The notes beneath the pieces were generated by a model. The model was not told where the DNA came from, ran no database searches, and saw only the letters and a program-made list of their open reading frames with translations. This document shows, one piece after another, positions 32,626-43,224 of a stretch of DNA of 64,000 nucleotides; within the stretch, counting starts at the first letter, position 1; every line of letters starts with the position of its first letter. Origin of the DNA: Natronorubrum halalkaliphilum (GTDB taxonomy: Archaea > Halobacteriota > Halobacteria > Halobacteriales > Natrialbaceae); the NCBI RefSeq assembly GCF_009834785.1, contig NZ_WUYX01000030.1, positions 1 to 64,000 of the forward strand, written 5' to 3'. Both the position numbers and the translations under genes were made by a program.

Positions 32626-32842
32626 CGTGAGCGAACCGACCGTTTCGGTCGTTTCACCGACGCAGTCCCGTACTGTGTCGGCGTAAGTGTACAATACGCG
32701 GACGAAACCGAGGGCAACAACGGGGTTCTTTATACGGGTTTCGTACTGCGGTTGGAGGGGGAATCGGTTGCGCTCGTACTGTCGGTGTCAAAATCAGTAT
32801 TAGTACGAGAATCAGTATTTGAATCCCTACTATATCAGTGCC

Positions 32843-33340
32843 TCAATCGTCGCAGTTCGCGTCGTCGCTCGCGTCCTGCTCGTCGAGAACGTTCCCGTGC
32901 TCGTCGATTTCGCCGTTGACGATTCGGGTACTCGAGATGATGTCGCCGTCGTCGGCACGTATGTGCGGCACGACGACGACCTCGAGCGGCTCGTGGCCTC
33001 GTTCGCGGCGGATTTCGTTGATTCGTTTGCCGCCGTCGCGGGTTTCGGGTGAGACGACGAGATAGTCGAACTGTGGCTCGGTCGCGATTCCGGTTGGTTC
33101 CTCGAGTGCTCGAACCTCGAACGTACGGCCGTGGTCGGCGGCGATCGATTCGAGTTCCGTCTCGAGGTTTCGTTTCCGTTCGTCGAAGGACCTGATCCGT
33201 CGCTCGACGTGTCGTGTCTTCGGTGCGAGTTCGTCACTCGTCAGTCCCACGGTCACATCACCGAGTTCGAACGCCCGTTCGAACAGCCGACGGTGGCCGT
33301 CGTGGACGGGGTCGAACGTCCCACCAAGCGCGACGTCCAT
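32843..33340 (-). CDS. coaD: Phosphopantetheine adenylyltransferase
   Basis: This enzyme transfers AMP to 4'-phosphopantetheine in coenzyme A synthesis. The 165-residue nucleotidyltransferase has GGTFDPVHDGHRRLF near the N-terminus (the HxGH-type site reads HDGH) and an ISSTRI motif near the C-terminus. The archaeal type differs from bacterial CoaD but keeps these blocks. The start at 33340 places the first strand correctly. A polar Asp-rich tail (EQDASDDANCDD) ends the protein. It diverges from the malic enzyme gene. Confidence 0.9.
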   Translation of the reverse strand: MDVALGGTFDPVHDGHRRLFERAFELGDVTVGLTSDELAPKTRHVERRIRSFDERKRNLETELESIAADHGRTFEVRALEEPTGIATEPQFDYLVVSPETRDGGKRINEIRRERGHEPLEVVVVPHIRADDGDIISSTRIVNGEIDEHGNVLDEQDASDDANCDD

Positions 33341-33451
33341 ACCGCATCCCACTGGAGCGGTGCGTATAAAACGGTCGAATCTGGGACTCACCGACGACGA
33401 TAACTCGATTCCGAGTTGTTTCGTCAACTGTCGAAACTCCCCTTCGCATTG

Positions 33452-33460
33452 TTTTTAGTA
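33452..33460 (+). promoter_or_regulatory. TATA box of the malic enzyme gene
   Basis: TTTTTAGTA lies 22-30 nt before the ATG at 33482, preceded by a GC-rich stretch; this fits a leaderless haloarchaeal promoter and supports the chosen start. Confidence 0.5.
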
Positions 33461-33481
33461 GCCGCCTGCAGTGTCCCCGGT

Positions 33482-35737
<2,256 letters not shown>

Positions 35738-35867
35738 GCCGCGCAATCGCGTTCTGAAGCCCCAGTCACGTTTTGATACCGGCCCCTTGTTTGGTTGCGT
35801 TCTCGCCCAGAGCGGTAATGCACCGGGCTTTACCTGAGCGATACCGTACTCCGCGGTAGACCACGCT

Positions 35868-37220
35868 ATGGGACCCACGAACCGATTCGCCGCGCCCGCG
35901 CCCGATCGAGACCGGGTCGCCCTGTCGTCGCGACGGCGATTCCTCGGACTGACCGGTGTGGCCGCCGCGACGGGACTCGCCGGTTGTGTCGACCTCCCGA
36001 ACACACTGAGTGCCAGGGACGCAGACTCCGGGGACGTCTCGCTGTTCCACGGCGGATTACGCCGACTCGGCTACTACCCGGACGAAACCGTTCCGGACTC
36101 GGTCAGCGTCAACTGGACGTTTCCGATCAACTACGTCGAGCACACCGCGGCCAAGTCCAGCCCCGTTCCGACGCCCGACGGCGAGACGATCGTTTTCGCC
36201 GGCGATTCGGGCAGGGTGCAGGCGTACACGCCGCGGGGCGAACAGCGCTGGTCGACGTTGACCGGCGCGACGGAGCTCGGCTTTCACGGCTCCGCGGCCA
36301 TCGTCGGCGACACCGCCTACATCGGCGGGTACGACGGAGACCTCTACGCGCTGGATACCGAGAGCGGTGATATCGTCTGGCGAACGCGAGCCGACGACCT
36401 CGACGGTGCGCTCGCCATCGGCTCGAGTCCGGCCTACTACGACGGCACGCTCTACGTCGTCTCCGAGTACGGCTCCCCCTCCACCGGGACGATCTGGGCG
36501 ATCGATCCGGACACCGGCGATCCGACCTGGAAGGACGACCGGATGTGGGGGCAACCGCACCCGTCGCCGACGATCGATCTCGAGGCGGGACGGATGGTCG
36601 CCGGCTCGAACGACGGCGTCGTCTACTGCTGGGAGTTTCCCTCCCTCGAGTTCGCCTGGGAGTTTCAGGCCGAGGCAGACGGCGAGGAACGGGAGGGCGG
36701 GTCGTTCCGCGCCGGTGCCGAGGTCAAGGGGACGGTCGCCGCCCACGACGGCTACGGCTACGTCGGAAGCTGGGACAACAACTTCTACTGCCTCGACCTC
36801 GAGGACGGGTCACAGGAGTGGTCCTTCGAGACGGGCGCGTCGATCATGTCGAATCCTGCGGTCGACGTCGACGAGGATATCGTCTACATGGGTAGCGACG
36901 ACAACTACGTCTACGCGCTCGACGCGAAATCCGGCGAGGAGCTGTGGTCGGCGGACGTCAACGGGCGTGTCATCGGCGCGTTGACGGTGACCGCGGAGAC
37001 CGTCCTCGCCGGCTCGTACGATACGCACCTGTACGCGCTGGACAAAGAGACCGGCGAGAGGCGGTGGCGGGTCGAAAACCGGGGCCGAGTCACCAGCGCA
37101 CCGGTGCCCGTCGACGGCCGGATCTACTACGCGGAGCGCGCCGCGTTCTCGACCGACGATTCCGGAGACGATGTCATGGACGAGCCCGGCCACGCGTACT
37201 GTCTGGTCGGCGACGAATGA
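35868..37220 (+). CDS. Tat-exported PQQ-type beta-propeller lipoprotein
   Basis: A 450-residue protein with a Tat signal (SSRRRFLGLTG, Arg pair near 22-24) and a lipobox ending at the Cys in ATGLAGC near residue 44. The rest is a chain of about seven to eight PQQ/WD-like blades of the type GxVYaLDxxTGexxWxxx (for example DGDLYALDTESGDIVWRT and DNYVYALDAKSGEELWS). Such lipoproteins resemble BamB and sugar dehydrogenase propellers without catalytic residues. An outer-surface scaffold or sensor role is possible; the ligand is unknown. Confidence 0.88.
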   Translation: MGPTNRFAAPAPDRDRVALSSRRRFLGLTGVAAATGLAGCVDLPNTLSARDADSGDVSLFHGGLRRLGYYPDETVPDSVSVNWTFPINYVEHTAAKSSPVPTPDGETIVFAGDSGRVQAYTPRGEQRWSTLTGATELGFHGSAAIVGDTAYIGGYDGDLYALDTESGDIVWRTRADDLDGALAIGSSPAYYDGTLYVVSEYGSPSTGTIWAIDPDTGDPTWKDDRMWGQPHPSPTIDLEAGRMVAGSNDGVVYCWEFPSLEFAWEFQAEADGEEREGGSFRAGAEVKGTVAAHDGYGYVGSWDNNFYCLDLEDGSQEWSFETGASIMSNPAVDVDEDIVYMGSDDNYVYALDAKSGEELWSADVNGRVIGALTVTAETVLAGSYDTHLYALDKETGERRWRVENRGRVTSAPVPVDGRIYYAERAAFSTDDSGDDVMDEPGHAYCLVGDE

Positions 37221-37339
37221 CCGGCGACGCGGACGAACGGACGGCTTGCTTCACCCCCGCTGGGGCGGCCGGGCGACGGTCGATCGGTGCCAGCAGTCGT
37301 AACAATGCATTCAAGTATGCGCCAGCAATTTGATCGGGT

Positions 37340-37711
37340 ATGCAAGACCAGGGACGCTCTACGCGAAAGCGAACCGGCGGCCGACTGAAGAACGTGCGCA
37401 AACGCCGAAAGGACGAACTCGGCCGACTCCCGACCGAGACGGAGGTCGGCGAGCCGCGGTTCCGAACCGTCGATGCCCGCGGTAACGAAACGAAGACACG
37501 CGCACTGTCGACGAACGTCGCAAGCGTCAACAAGGGCGACGAGACGGTTTCCGCCGACATCGAGAACGTCGTCGAAAACGACGCCAACCCCAACTACGTC
37601 CGCCGAAACATCATCACGAAGGGCGCGCTCATCGAAACCTCCGAAGGCCAGGCACGCGTCACGTCCCGTCCCGGCCAAACTGGTCAGGTCAACGCCGTTC
37701 TCCTCGAGTAA
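37340..37711 (+). CDS. rps8e: Ribosomal protein S8e
   Basis: An archaeal/eukaryotic-type small ribosomal subunit protein. The 123-residue sequence has the family N-terminus MQDQGRSTRKRTGGRLKNVR and the RVTSRPGQTGQVNAVLLE C-terminus typical of archaeal S8e. It is less basic than bacterial homologues, consistent with a salt-in cytoplasm. It stands alone between the propeller lipoprotein and a convergent aldo/keto reductase; the P2 repeat copy 2 lies downstream. Confidence 0.96.
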   Translation: MQDQGRSTRKRTGGRLKNVRKRRKDELGRLPTETEVGEPRFRTVDARGNETKTRALSTNVASVNKGDETVSADIENVVENDANPNYVRRNIITKGALIETSEGQARVTSRPGQTGQVNAVLLE

Positions 37712-37797
37712 CGATATCGCGTACCGTTTTACAGTCATCACCGCCCTCGAGCGACGGCCAGCCGCCGCCGGGACCACCCCGGCAGTTCCAGCTACTC

Positions 37798-37846
37798 ATA
37801 CTGTCGGACAGCAGTCAATACGAAGCGTCGTTCTGTCCAACAGTAT
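37798..37846. repeat. Palindromic element P2, copy 2 (49 nt)
   Basis: The arms ATACTGTCGGACAG (37798-37811) and CTGTCCAACAGTAT (37833-37846) form an almost perfect inverted repeat. They match the outer arms of copy 1 at 14658-14739, but the inner stem is missing. The last base is shared with the TGA stop of the minus-strand aldo/keto reductase gene. It sits between convergent genes, so it could terminate both. Confidence 0.7.
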
Positions 37847-38829
37847 CAGACGTCGCCGATATCGGGGTTCCAGACGGGCGTAATCGGTTCTTCTAACCGT
37901 TCGATCTCGCTATCGGTGAAATCGACCTCGAGCGCGCCGACGTTGTCCTCGAGGTGGTCGATCGTTCGCGGCCCAACAATGGGCGCGTCGACGAGCGGCT
38001 TGTGGAGCAACCACGCGAGCGAGAGCTGTGCCGGAGTTACACCTTTCTCGTCGGCGAGCTCACGGACGACCTCGAGGACGGCCCAGCCGTCTTCGGCGAA
38101 CCGCTTGTCCATGAAGTCGTTCGTCGCGGCCCGACCCTCGGCTGGCTCTTCCTCGCGGTCGTACTTGCCGGTCAGAAAACCGCCAGCCAGCGGCGACCAC
38201 GGAAGGATGCCGATTCCTTGATCCGCACAGAGGGGGAGCACGTTGGCCTCCTCGTGGCGGTCGACGAGGTTGTACTCACACTGCATCGAGACGAACCGCT
38301 CGGCGTTGTCGAGGTCGGCTTCGTAGAGCGCCTTCGAGAACTTCCAGGCCGGCATCGTGCTTGCGCCGACGTAGCGGACCATCCCCTTCTCGACGAGTCG
38401 ATCCAGCGCCGACAGCGTCTCCGCGATGGGAGTCTCGTCGTCCCAGCGGTGGATCTGGTAGAGGTCGACGTAGTCGAGGCCGAGTCGCTCGAGACTCGCC
38501 TCGGCCTGTTCGAGAACGTGTTTGCGAGAGAGCCCCTGTCCGTTCGGCCCGTCGTGCATCGGGCCGTACACCTTCGTCGCGACGGCGAGTTCCGATCTGT
38601 CGCGGTCGGCGTCGGCGAGCGCCTCGCCGAGGATCGCCTCGCTTTCGCCCCGCGAGTAGACGTTCGCCGTATCGATGAAGTTGATACCGAGATCGAGCGC
38701 CCGTTCGATCACCGCGTGGGACTGCTCGCGGTCGTCGACCATCCACGGCTCGTCGCTCCCGAAGTTCATACAGCCGAGACACAGTCGCGAGACCTCCAGT
38801 CCCGTCCGGCCGAGGGTCGTATACTCCAT
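37846..38829 (-). CDS. Aldo/keto reductase
   Basis: An NADPH-dependent oxidoreductase with a TIM barrel, 327 residues. The opening TTLGRTGLEVSRLCLGCMNFG and FIDTANVYSRGESEAILGEAL carry the catalytic Asp and Tyr; AVATKVYG carries the Lys and YQIHRWDDETP the His. The sequence is closest in style to the bacterial potassium-channel-beta-like (AKR11/13) group. The natural substrate is unknown. The TGA stop overlaps P2 copy 2. Confidence 0.92.
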   Translation of the reverse strand: MEYTTLGRTGLEVSRLCLGCMNFGSDEPWMVDDREQSHAVIERALDLGINFIDTANVYSRGESEAILGEALADADRDRSELAVATKVYGPMHDGPNGQGLSRKHVLEQAEASLERLGLDYVDLYQIHRWDDETPIAETLSALDRLVEKGMVRYVGASTMPAWKFSKALYEADLDNAERFVSMQCEYNLVDRHEEANVLPLCADQGIGILPWSPLAGGFLTGKYDREEEPAEGRAATNDFMDKRFAEDGWAVLEVVRELADEKGVTPAQLSLAWLLHKPLVDAPIVGPRTIDHLEDNVGALEVDFTDSEIERLEEPITPVWNPDIGDV

Positions 38830-38944
38830 CCCGCTGCGCTTCGTGGCCTCGAGGAATAATTCCCAGTTGTCGGCCGGTGAACTGTCCCGAGCAGTGATAC
38901 GCGATGGGACGACTGCAGAACGTAGCAGGCGACGGGAAAGCAGC

Positions 38945-39940
38945 TCAGGGCCTCGGTGCGGCCTTCTGCAGTGCCGTTTCGGCGATGTTCCCGCCGTAGT
39001 CGGCGCTTCGAGATAACGAGTCGACGATCAGTCCGAGCGACTGGGCCTGGACCGGTTCGAGCTCTCGGAGCATGTCGTCGATGTAGCGAGTGTGTTCGTC
39101 GATCTCGAGGACGGCCTCGCGGGCGGCGTGGCCCAGACGGTTCGCCTCCTCGCTGTCGTCGGCGACCAGCGCGTCCATGGACTTCTCGAGGACGTCCGAG
39201 GCGTCCTCGTGGAGTTCGACGAGTGCGTCAGCGACGTCTTCGGGGATCTCCTCGAGTTTGAGCGCGAGGTTGCTGATCTTGGCGGCGTGATCGGCGACGC
39301 GCTCGAGTTGGCGGGCACTCGAGTGGTAATCGAAGCAGTCTTCGCGGGGCACCCCCAGTTCCTCCGCGGCGCGAGGGGAACGCAGCGTGGCGCGGAAGAT
39401 CCGCGAGACGACCAGCCAGAGTCGATCGACGTCGTCGTCGCGCTCGATGACGTCCTGAGCGATGTCGTCGTCGTTTTCGATGAGCGCGGTCACGGCGTCC
39501 TCGAGCATCGACCGCGCAATCAGGCGCATTCGGGAGACGGCGTTGACGATCGACAGCTCCGAGGAGTCCAGCAGGTCCTGAATGACGACGCTGTCGGTCG
39601 TCTCCGATAACACTTCGACGCCAACCAGGCTTCGGGTTGCGCTTCGGATCGCGCTGCGCTGGTCCGTCGTGATGCGACTCGCCTCGAGTCGGATGATGTC
39701 GAAGCCGCTGACGTACATCGTCAGCACGGCTCGGGTGAGCCGTTCCCCTTCGAGAGCGGAGATGTCGAGGGTGCCCTCCTGTCGGTCGGTTTCGCTCTGT
39801 GGCGTCAACAGCAGCGAGTCCTTCTCGGGGTAGAACTCGACCGTTGTGCCGGCGCTGACGTCGTTCTCGGTGGCCCACGATTTCGGCAGCGAAACGGTAT
39901 ACGTTGAGCCCCCCGTCACCTGGACTTTTCGCGTCTCCAT
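38945..39940 (-). CDS. PhoU-like regulator with N-terminal AbrB domain
   Basis: A 331-residue protein. Residues 1-48 (METRKVQVTGGSTYTVSLPKSW and onward) form a SpoVT/AbrB DNA-binding hairpin. Residues about 110-330 are a helical PhoU-type domain with acidic metal-site stretches (HSSARQLERVADHAAKISNLAL). It is divergent from pstS, so it probably senses phosphate transport status and controls pst transcription (inference from fusion and position). A perfect palindrome lies just before its ATG. A second, stand-alone PhoU is at 49274. Confidence 0.88.
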   Translation of the reverse strand: METRKVQVTGGSTYTVSLPKSWATENDVSAGTTVEFYPEKDSLLLTPQSETDRQEGTLDISALEGERLTRAVLTMYVSGFDIIRLEASRITTDQRSAIRSATRSLVGVEVLSETTDSVVIQDLLDSSELSIVNAVSRMRLIARSMLEDAVTALIENDDDIAQDVIERDDDVDRLWLVVSRIFRATLRSPRAAEELGVPREDCFDYHSSARQLERVADHAAKISNLALKLEEIPEDVADALVELHEDASDVLEKSMDALVADDSEEANRLGHAAREAVLEIDEHTRYIDDMLRELEPVQAQSLGLIVDSLSRSADYGGNIAETALQKAAPRP

Positions 39941-39943
39941 ACT

Positions 39944-39970
39944 GCCCGATTTCGGGCGGATACTGATAAA
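39944..39970 (-). promoter_or_regulatory. Promoter of the AbrB-PhoU gene with a 14-nt palindrome
   Basis: GCCCGATTTCGGGC (39944-39957) is a palindrome with 6-bp arms and a TT spacer, only 3 nt before the start codon at 39940. The TATA-like sequence TTTATCAG (minus strand, about 39963-39970) lies just upstream of it. A factor bound between TATA box and start would block transcription, so autoregulation by the AbrB domain is a reasonable guess. Confidence 0.45.
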
Positions 39971-40101
39971 CCCACCTTCCTCTATAGTCCGTGCGGAACG
40001 TCAGCAAGCCGCCGTGCTCGGTAACGAAAGCGGAAAACAGCAGCGTATCGGACGGCTGTTTGCACTGTGAATCGCTGTCGAACATAGAGATATATAGATA
40101 A

Positions 40102-40118
40102 CATAGTAGGGTATTTAG
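40102..40118 (+). promoter_or_regulatory. pstS promoter with block shared with the pstB transcript
   Basis: CATAGTAGGGTATTTAG (40102-40118) contains the TATA-like GTATTTAG, 26-33 nt before the ATG at 40144. It matches CATAGTATTGTATTTAG at 45064-45080 in 15 of 17 positions. The upstream AT-rich repeat GAGATATATAGATAA may add sites. A common phosphate-response element is likely. Confidence 0.55.
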
Positions 40119-40143
40119 AGCGGATCCCCCCTAAGGGACAGTG

Positions 40144-41118
40144 ATGGGTAACGAGCCGATATCCGGTTCAGACGGCGCAGTTTCTCGCCGTCACGTTCTA
40201 CTCGGTACCGCTGGTGCCGGCCTGACGGGACTTTCGGGCTGTCTCGTTCGCGGACAGGACAGCGGACTCGAAGGACAAATACGCATTGATGGCTCGAATA
40301 CGTTGTTACCGAACAGCGCGGCCGTCGCCGAGCAGTTCAACTGGGAGAACAACCGCGTCAGGATTCCGGTCCGCGGCTCCGGGACGGGTGCCGGCTTCCA
40401 GAAGTTCTGTAACGGCGAGACGGAAGTCCAAGATGCCAGCCGCGAGATCAAATCGGACGAGGAAACGTGGTGTGCCGAAAACGGCGTCGAATGGATGGAA
40501 CTCGAGGTCGTCCGAGACGGTATCGCACTCTACAAGAACCCGGCGAACGACTGGTGTGAGTGTCTCACCGTCGACCAGCTCACGGAACTCTGGCAATCCG
40601 GCTCGACGGTCGAAACCTGGAGCGATCTGGACGACGAGTGGCCGGACGAGGAACTCTCCCTCTACGGTCGCGACTCCGCGTCGGGAACGTTCGATTACTT
40701 CACCGAAGCGATCGCCGGCGAGTCGGGGAGCATCCGTTCGGACTACAGCGGCACACCCGACACGAACGTAATCGTCCGCGGCGTGCGCGGCAACCAATAC
40801 GCGACGGGCTTTGGCGGTGCCGGCTACTACTACGAGAACGAAGACGACCTCGAACTGATCGCCGTCGATAACGGTGACGGATGCGTCTATCCGACGCCCG
40901 AGACGATCGAGGAGGGCGAGTATCAGCCGCTTTCGCGGCCAATGTACATCTACGTCAGACTCGACGCACTCGAGTCCGAGGCCTATCGCGAATTCCTCAG
41001 ATACTACCTCGACGTCACACAGGAGACCGCTCGAGGGGTCGGCTTCTATGCGGTTTCCGACGAGACGATCGCCCGACAGCGCGAGAGACTGGAAGACGCG
41101 ATTGCGGAGTACGCATAA
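40144..41118 (+). CDS. pstS: Phosphate ABC transporter substrate-binding lipoprotein PstS
   Basis: This protein captures phosphate outside the cell for the Pst importer. A Tat signal (Arg15-Arg16, VSRRHVLLGTAGAG) and lipobox Cys33 (LTGLSGC) indicate a lipid-anchored protein. The PBP fold is clear: QIRIDGSNTLLPNSAAVAEQF, RGSGTGAGFQKFCNGE, DASREIKSDEE and GRDSASGTFDYFTEA are phosphate-binding loops. The 324-residue size is normal. A GTG directly before the ATG is also open. The pstC start follows 2 nt after the stop. Confidence 0.93.
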   Translation: MGNEPISGSDGAVSRRHVLLGTAGAGLTGLSGCLVRGQDSGLEGQIRIDGSNTLLPNSAAVAEQFNWENNRVRIPVRGSGTGAGFQKFCNGETEVQDASREIKSDEETWCAENGVEWMELEVVRDGIALYKNPANDWCECLTVDQLTELWQSGSTVETWSDLDDEWPDEELSLYGRDSASGTFDYFTEAIAGESGSIRSDYSGTPDTNVIVRGVRGNQYATGFGGAGYYYENEDDLELIAVDNGDGCVYPTPETIEEGEYQPLSRPMYIYVRLDALESEAYREFLRYYLDVTQETARGVGFYAVSDETIARQRERLEDAIAEYA

Positions 41119-41119
41119 C

Positions 41120-42037
41120 ATGAGTTCAGAATCATTCGATCTGACGCGCGAGGAAAGCGACGTCGGCGGCTTCGGTGATCGGCTCGCACGCTACGTCTTT
41201 TTCAGCTGTGCACTGGTGACGGTGTTGACCACGCTCGCGATCATCGTCGTGCTCGTCAACGGCGCGATCGACTTCTTCGCCGAAGTATCGCTTGTCGAAT
41301 ACTTCACGTCGACGGAGTGGGACGCGATCAACGAGACCAGCTTCGGCATCTGGCCGCTGATCTGGGGAACGATGCTGATCACCGTCGGTTCGGCGGTCGT
41401 CGCGTTACCCGTCGGAACCCTGACGGCGATCTACCTCTCCGAGTACGCCGATCCGCGGGTTCGACGGACCGTCAAGCCGATTCTCGAGATTCTCGCTGGG
41501 GTTCCGACGATCGTCTACGGCTTCTTCGCGCTCTCGTTTATCACTCCGATCCTCCAGACCCTCTTCCCGGGCACGGGGACGTTCAACGCGGCGGCGGGCG
41601 CGATCGTCGTCGGCATCATGATCATCCCGATGGTGTCGTCGCTCTCCGAGGACGCGATGAGTTCGGTGCCGGACTCGCTTCGCAACGCGGCCTACGGCCT
41701 CGGTGCGACGAAGTTCGAGGTGTCGACACAGGTCGTCCTTCCCGCTTCGCTGTCGGGCGTTCTCGCGGCGTACATCCTCGCCATCTCTCGAGCGATCGGC
41801 GAAACGATGGCCGTCACGCTCGCGGCGGGGATGTTGCCCCAGATCACGACGAATCCGCTGGCGGAAATCCAGACGATGACGGCGTACATGGTTCAGGTCG
41901 GGACCGGCGATATCGCCGTCGGCACCGTCGGCTATCAGAGTCTGTTCGCAGTCGGACTTACGCTGTTCGTCATGACGCTCTCGATGAACATCTTCAGCGA
42001 GTGGGTTCGGGCGCGCTACCGGGAGGAATACCAATGA
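41120..42037 (+). CDS. pstC: Phosphate ABC transporter permease PstC
   Basis: A 305-residue permease with six membrane helices. The cytoplasmic loop SSLSEDAMSSVPDSLRNAAYGLGATKFEVSTQVVLP is the EAA-type motif that docks on PstB. The helix containing GETMAVTLAAGM is characteristic of PstC. The start at 41120 lies 2 nt after pstS; the longer frame back to 40874 lies within pstS. A 52-nt gap precedes pstA. Confidence 0.93.
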   Translation: MSSESFDLTREESDVGGFGDRLARYVFFSCALVTVLTTLAIIVVLVNGAIDFFAEVSLVEYFTSTEWDAINETSFGIWPLIWGTMLITVGSAVVALPVGTLTAIYLSEYADPRVRRTVKPILEILAGVPTIVYGFFALSFITPILQTLFPGTGTFNAAAGAIVVGIMIIPMVSSLSEDAMSSVPDSLRNAAYGLGATKFEVSTQVVLPASLSGVLAAYILAISRAIGETMAVTLAAGMLPQITTNPLAEIQTMTAYMVQVGTGDIAVGTVGYQSLFAVGLTLFVMTLSMNIFSEWVRARYREEYQ

Positions 42038-42089
42038 TTGGTGATGGACCGATCGGTTTCACACGGCTCGTGACGGCGAGGTGGATCGC

Positions 42090-43025
42090 ATGAGCACGGA
42101 TACGGATACCGATAGCTTCGACTTCGACGGCTCGGCGCTTCGGCGCAAACGCCTGCTCGGAAAGGCGTTTGTAGGGGCGTGTTTCGCGGCGACGATGGTC
42201 GGTATCGTCGCGTTGATCGCGTTGCTCGTCGACGTCGTCACGGAGGCCTGGGGATGGCTTACCTGGGAGTTCCTGACGTACCCACCGTCCCGGTTCGTCG
42301 AAAACTACAATCCGGCGAACTACGGCGCACTCGATACCGGCCCCGGCGGTATTTATCCCGCACTGATCGGGTCGATCTATCTGATCGTCCTCACCGCGAT
42401 CTTCACCCTCTTTCTGGGTGTCGGCGCGGCGATCTATCTCGAGGAGTACGCACCGGATACGCGACTGACAACGTTTATCGAGACCAACATCGCGAACCTC
42501 GCGGGGGTTCCCTCGATCGTCTACGGCCTGCTCGGATTGGCGATGTTCGTCCGGGCGCTCCAGACCGGGAGCAGTTTGCTTGCCGGCGCGTTGACGCTGA
42601 CGCTGTTGATCCTGCCGATCGTTATCGTCTCCGCACAGGAGTCCCTGCGTGCCGTCCCCGATTCGATGCGACGAGCCTCCTACGGAACCGGTGCGACGAA
42701 GTGGCAGACGATTCGAAACGTCGTTCTTCCCGAAGCGATCCCCGGCATTATGACGGGCATTATCCTCTCACTGTCTCGAGCGATCGGTGAAACGGCACCG
42801 ATCTTGATGGTGGGAGCGGCGACGTCGATGTTCGCCCCGCCGCGGCTTACACAGCCGACCGACGCGTTCAGTGCGATGCCGATGCAGATTTTCGACTGGG
42901 CGCGTCTGCCCGAGGCCGACTTCCAGCACGTCGCCGCTGCGGGGATCGTCGTTCTCCTGACGATCTTGCTCCTGATGAACGCAGTCGCGATCCTCATCCG
43001 GAACAAGTACAACCGCAGGCGCTGA
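42090..43025 (+). CDS. pstA: Phosphate ABC transporter permease PstA
   Basis: The partner permease, 311 residues with six membrane helices after an acidic N-terminus ([13 protein letters not shown]). The docking loop [35 protein letters not shown] and the following [13 protein letters not shown] match PstA. A GTG at 42081 is an alternative start. The usual next gene, pstB, is missing here; a histidine kinase gene and a truncated P1 repeat occupy the position instead. Confidence 0.93.
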   Translation: MSTDTDTDSFDFDGSALRRKRLLGKAFVGACFAATMVGIVALIALLVDVVTEAWGWLTWEFLTYPPSRFVENYNPANYGALDTGPGGIYPALIGSIYLIVLTAIFTLFLGVGAAIYLEEYAPDTRLTTFIETNIANLAGVPSIVYGLLGLAMFVRALQTGSSLLAGALTLTLLILPIVIVSAQESLRAVPDSMRRASYGTGATKWQTIRNVVLPEAIPGIMTGIILSLSRAIGETAPILMVGAATSMFAPPRLTQPTDAFSAMPMQIFDWARLPEADFQHVAAAGIVVLLTILLLMNAVAILIRNKYNRRR

Positions 43026-43071
43026 TCGCCATCGGGTATCGACTATCCAGTATCGGTCTCGGCGAGGCCTG

Positions 43072-43092
43072 ATACGGATTGCTGTAACGATT
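43072..43092. repeat. Truncated P1 repeat (left arm only)
   Basis: The sequence from 43072, ATACGGATTGCTGTAACGAT, matches the left arm of P1 copy A; the upstream GGCGAGG-C-CTG also resembles the context of copy A. No inner stem or right arm follows. It sits in the 200-nt gap between pstA and the kinase gene, the point where the pst operon is interrupted. Confidence 0.6.
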
Positions 43093-43224
43093 TACGCGCC
43101 CTTCACAGCCCTATCACGAGATCGGGTGTCCAGTGACCGTTGGCAACTTCTCTCGCTGTGGCCTGTACTCTTGACCGCAAGACCCATTGTCCCGTTATTC
43201 TTACGTATATAAAGGTATAGTCGA

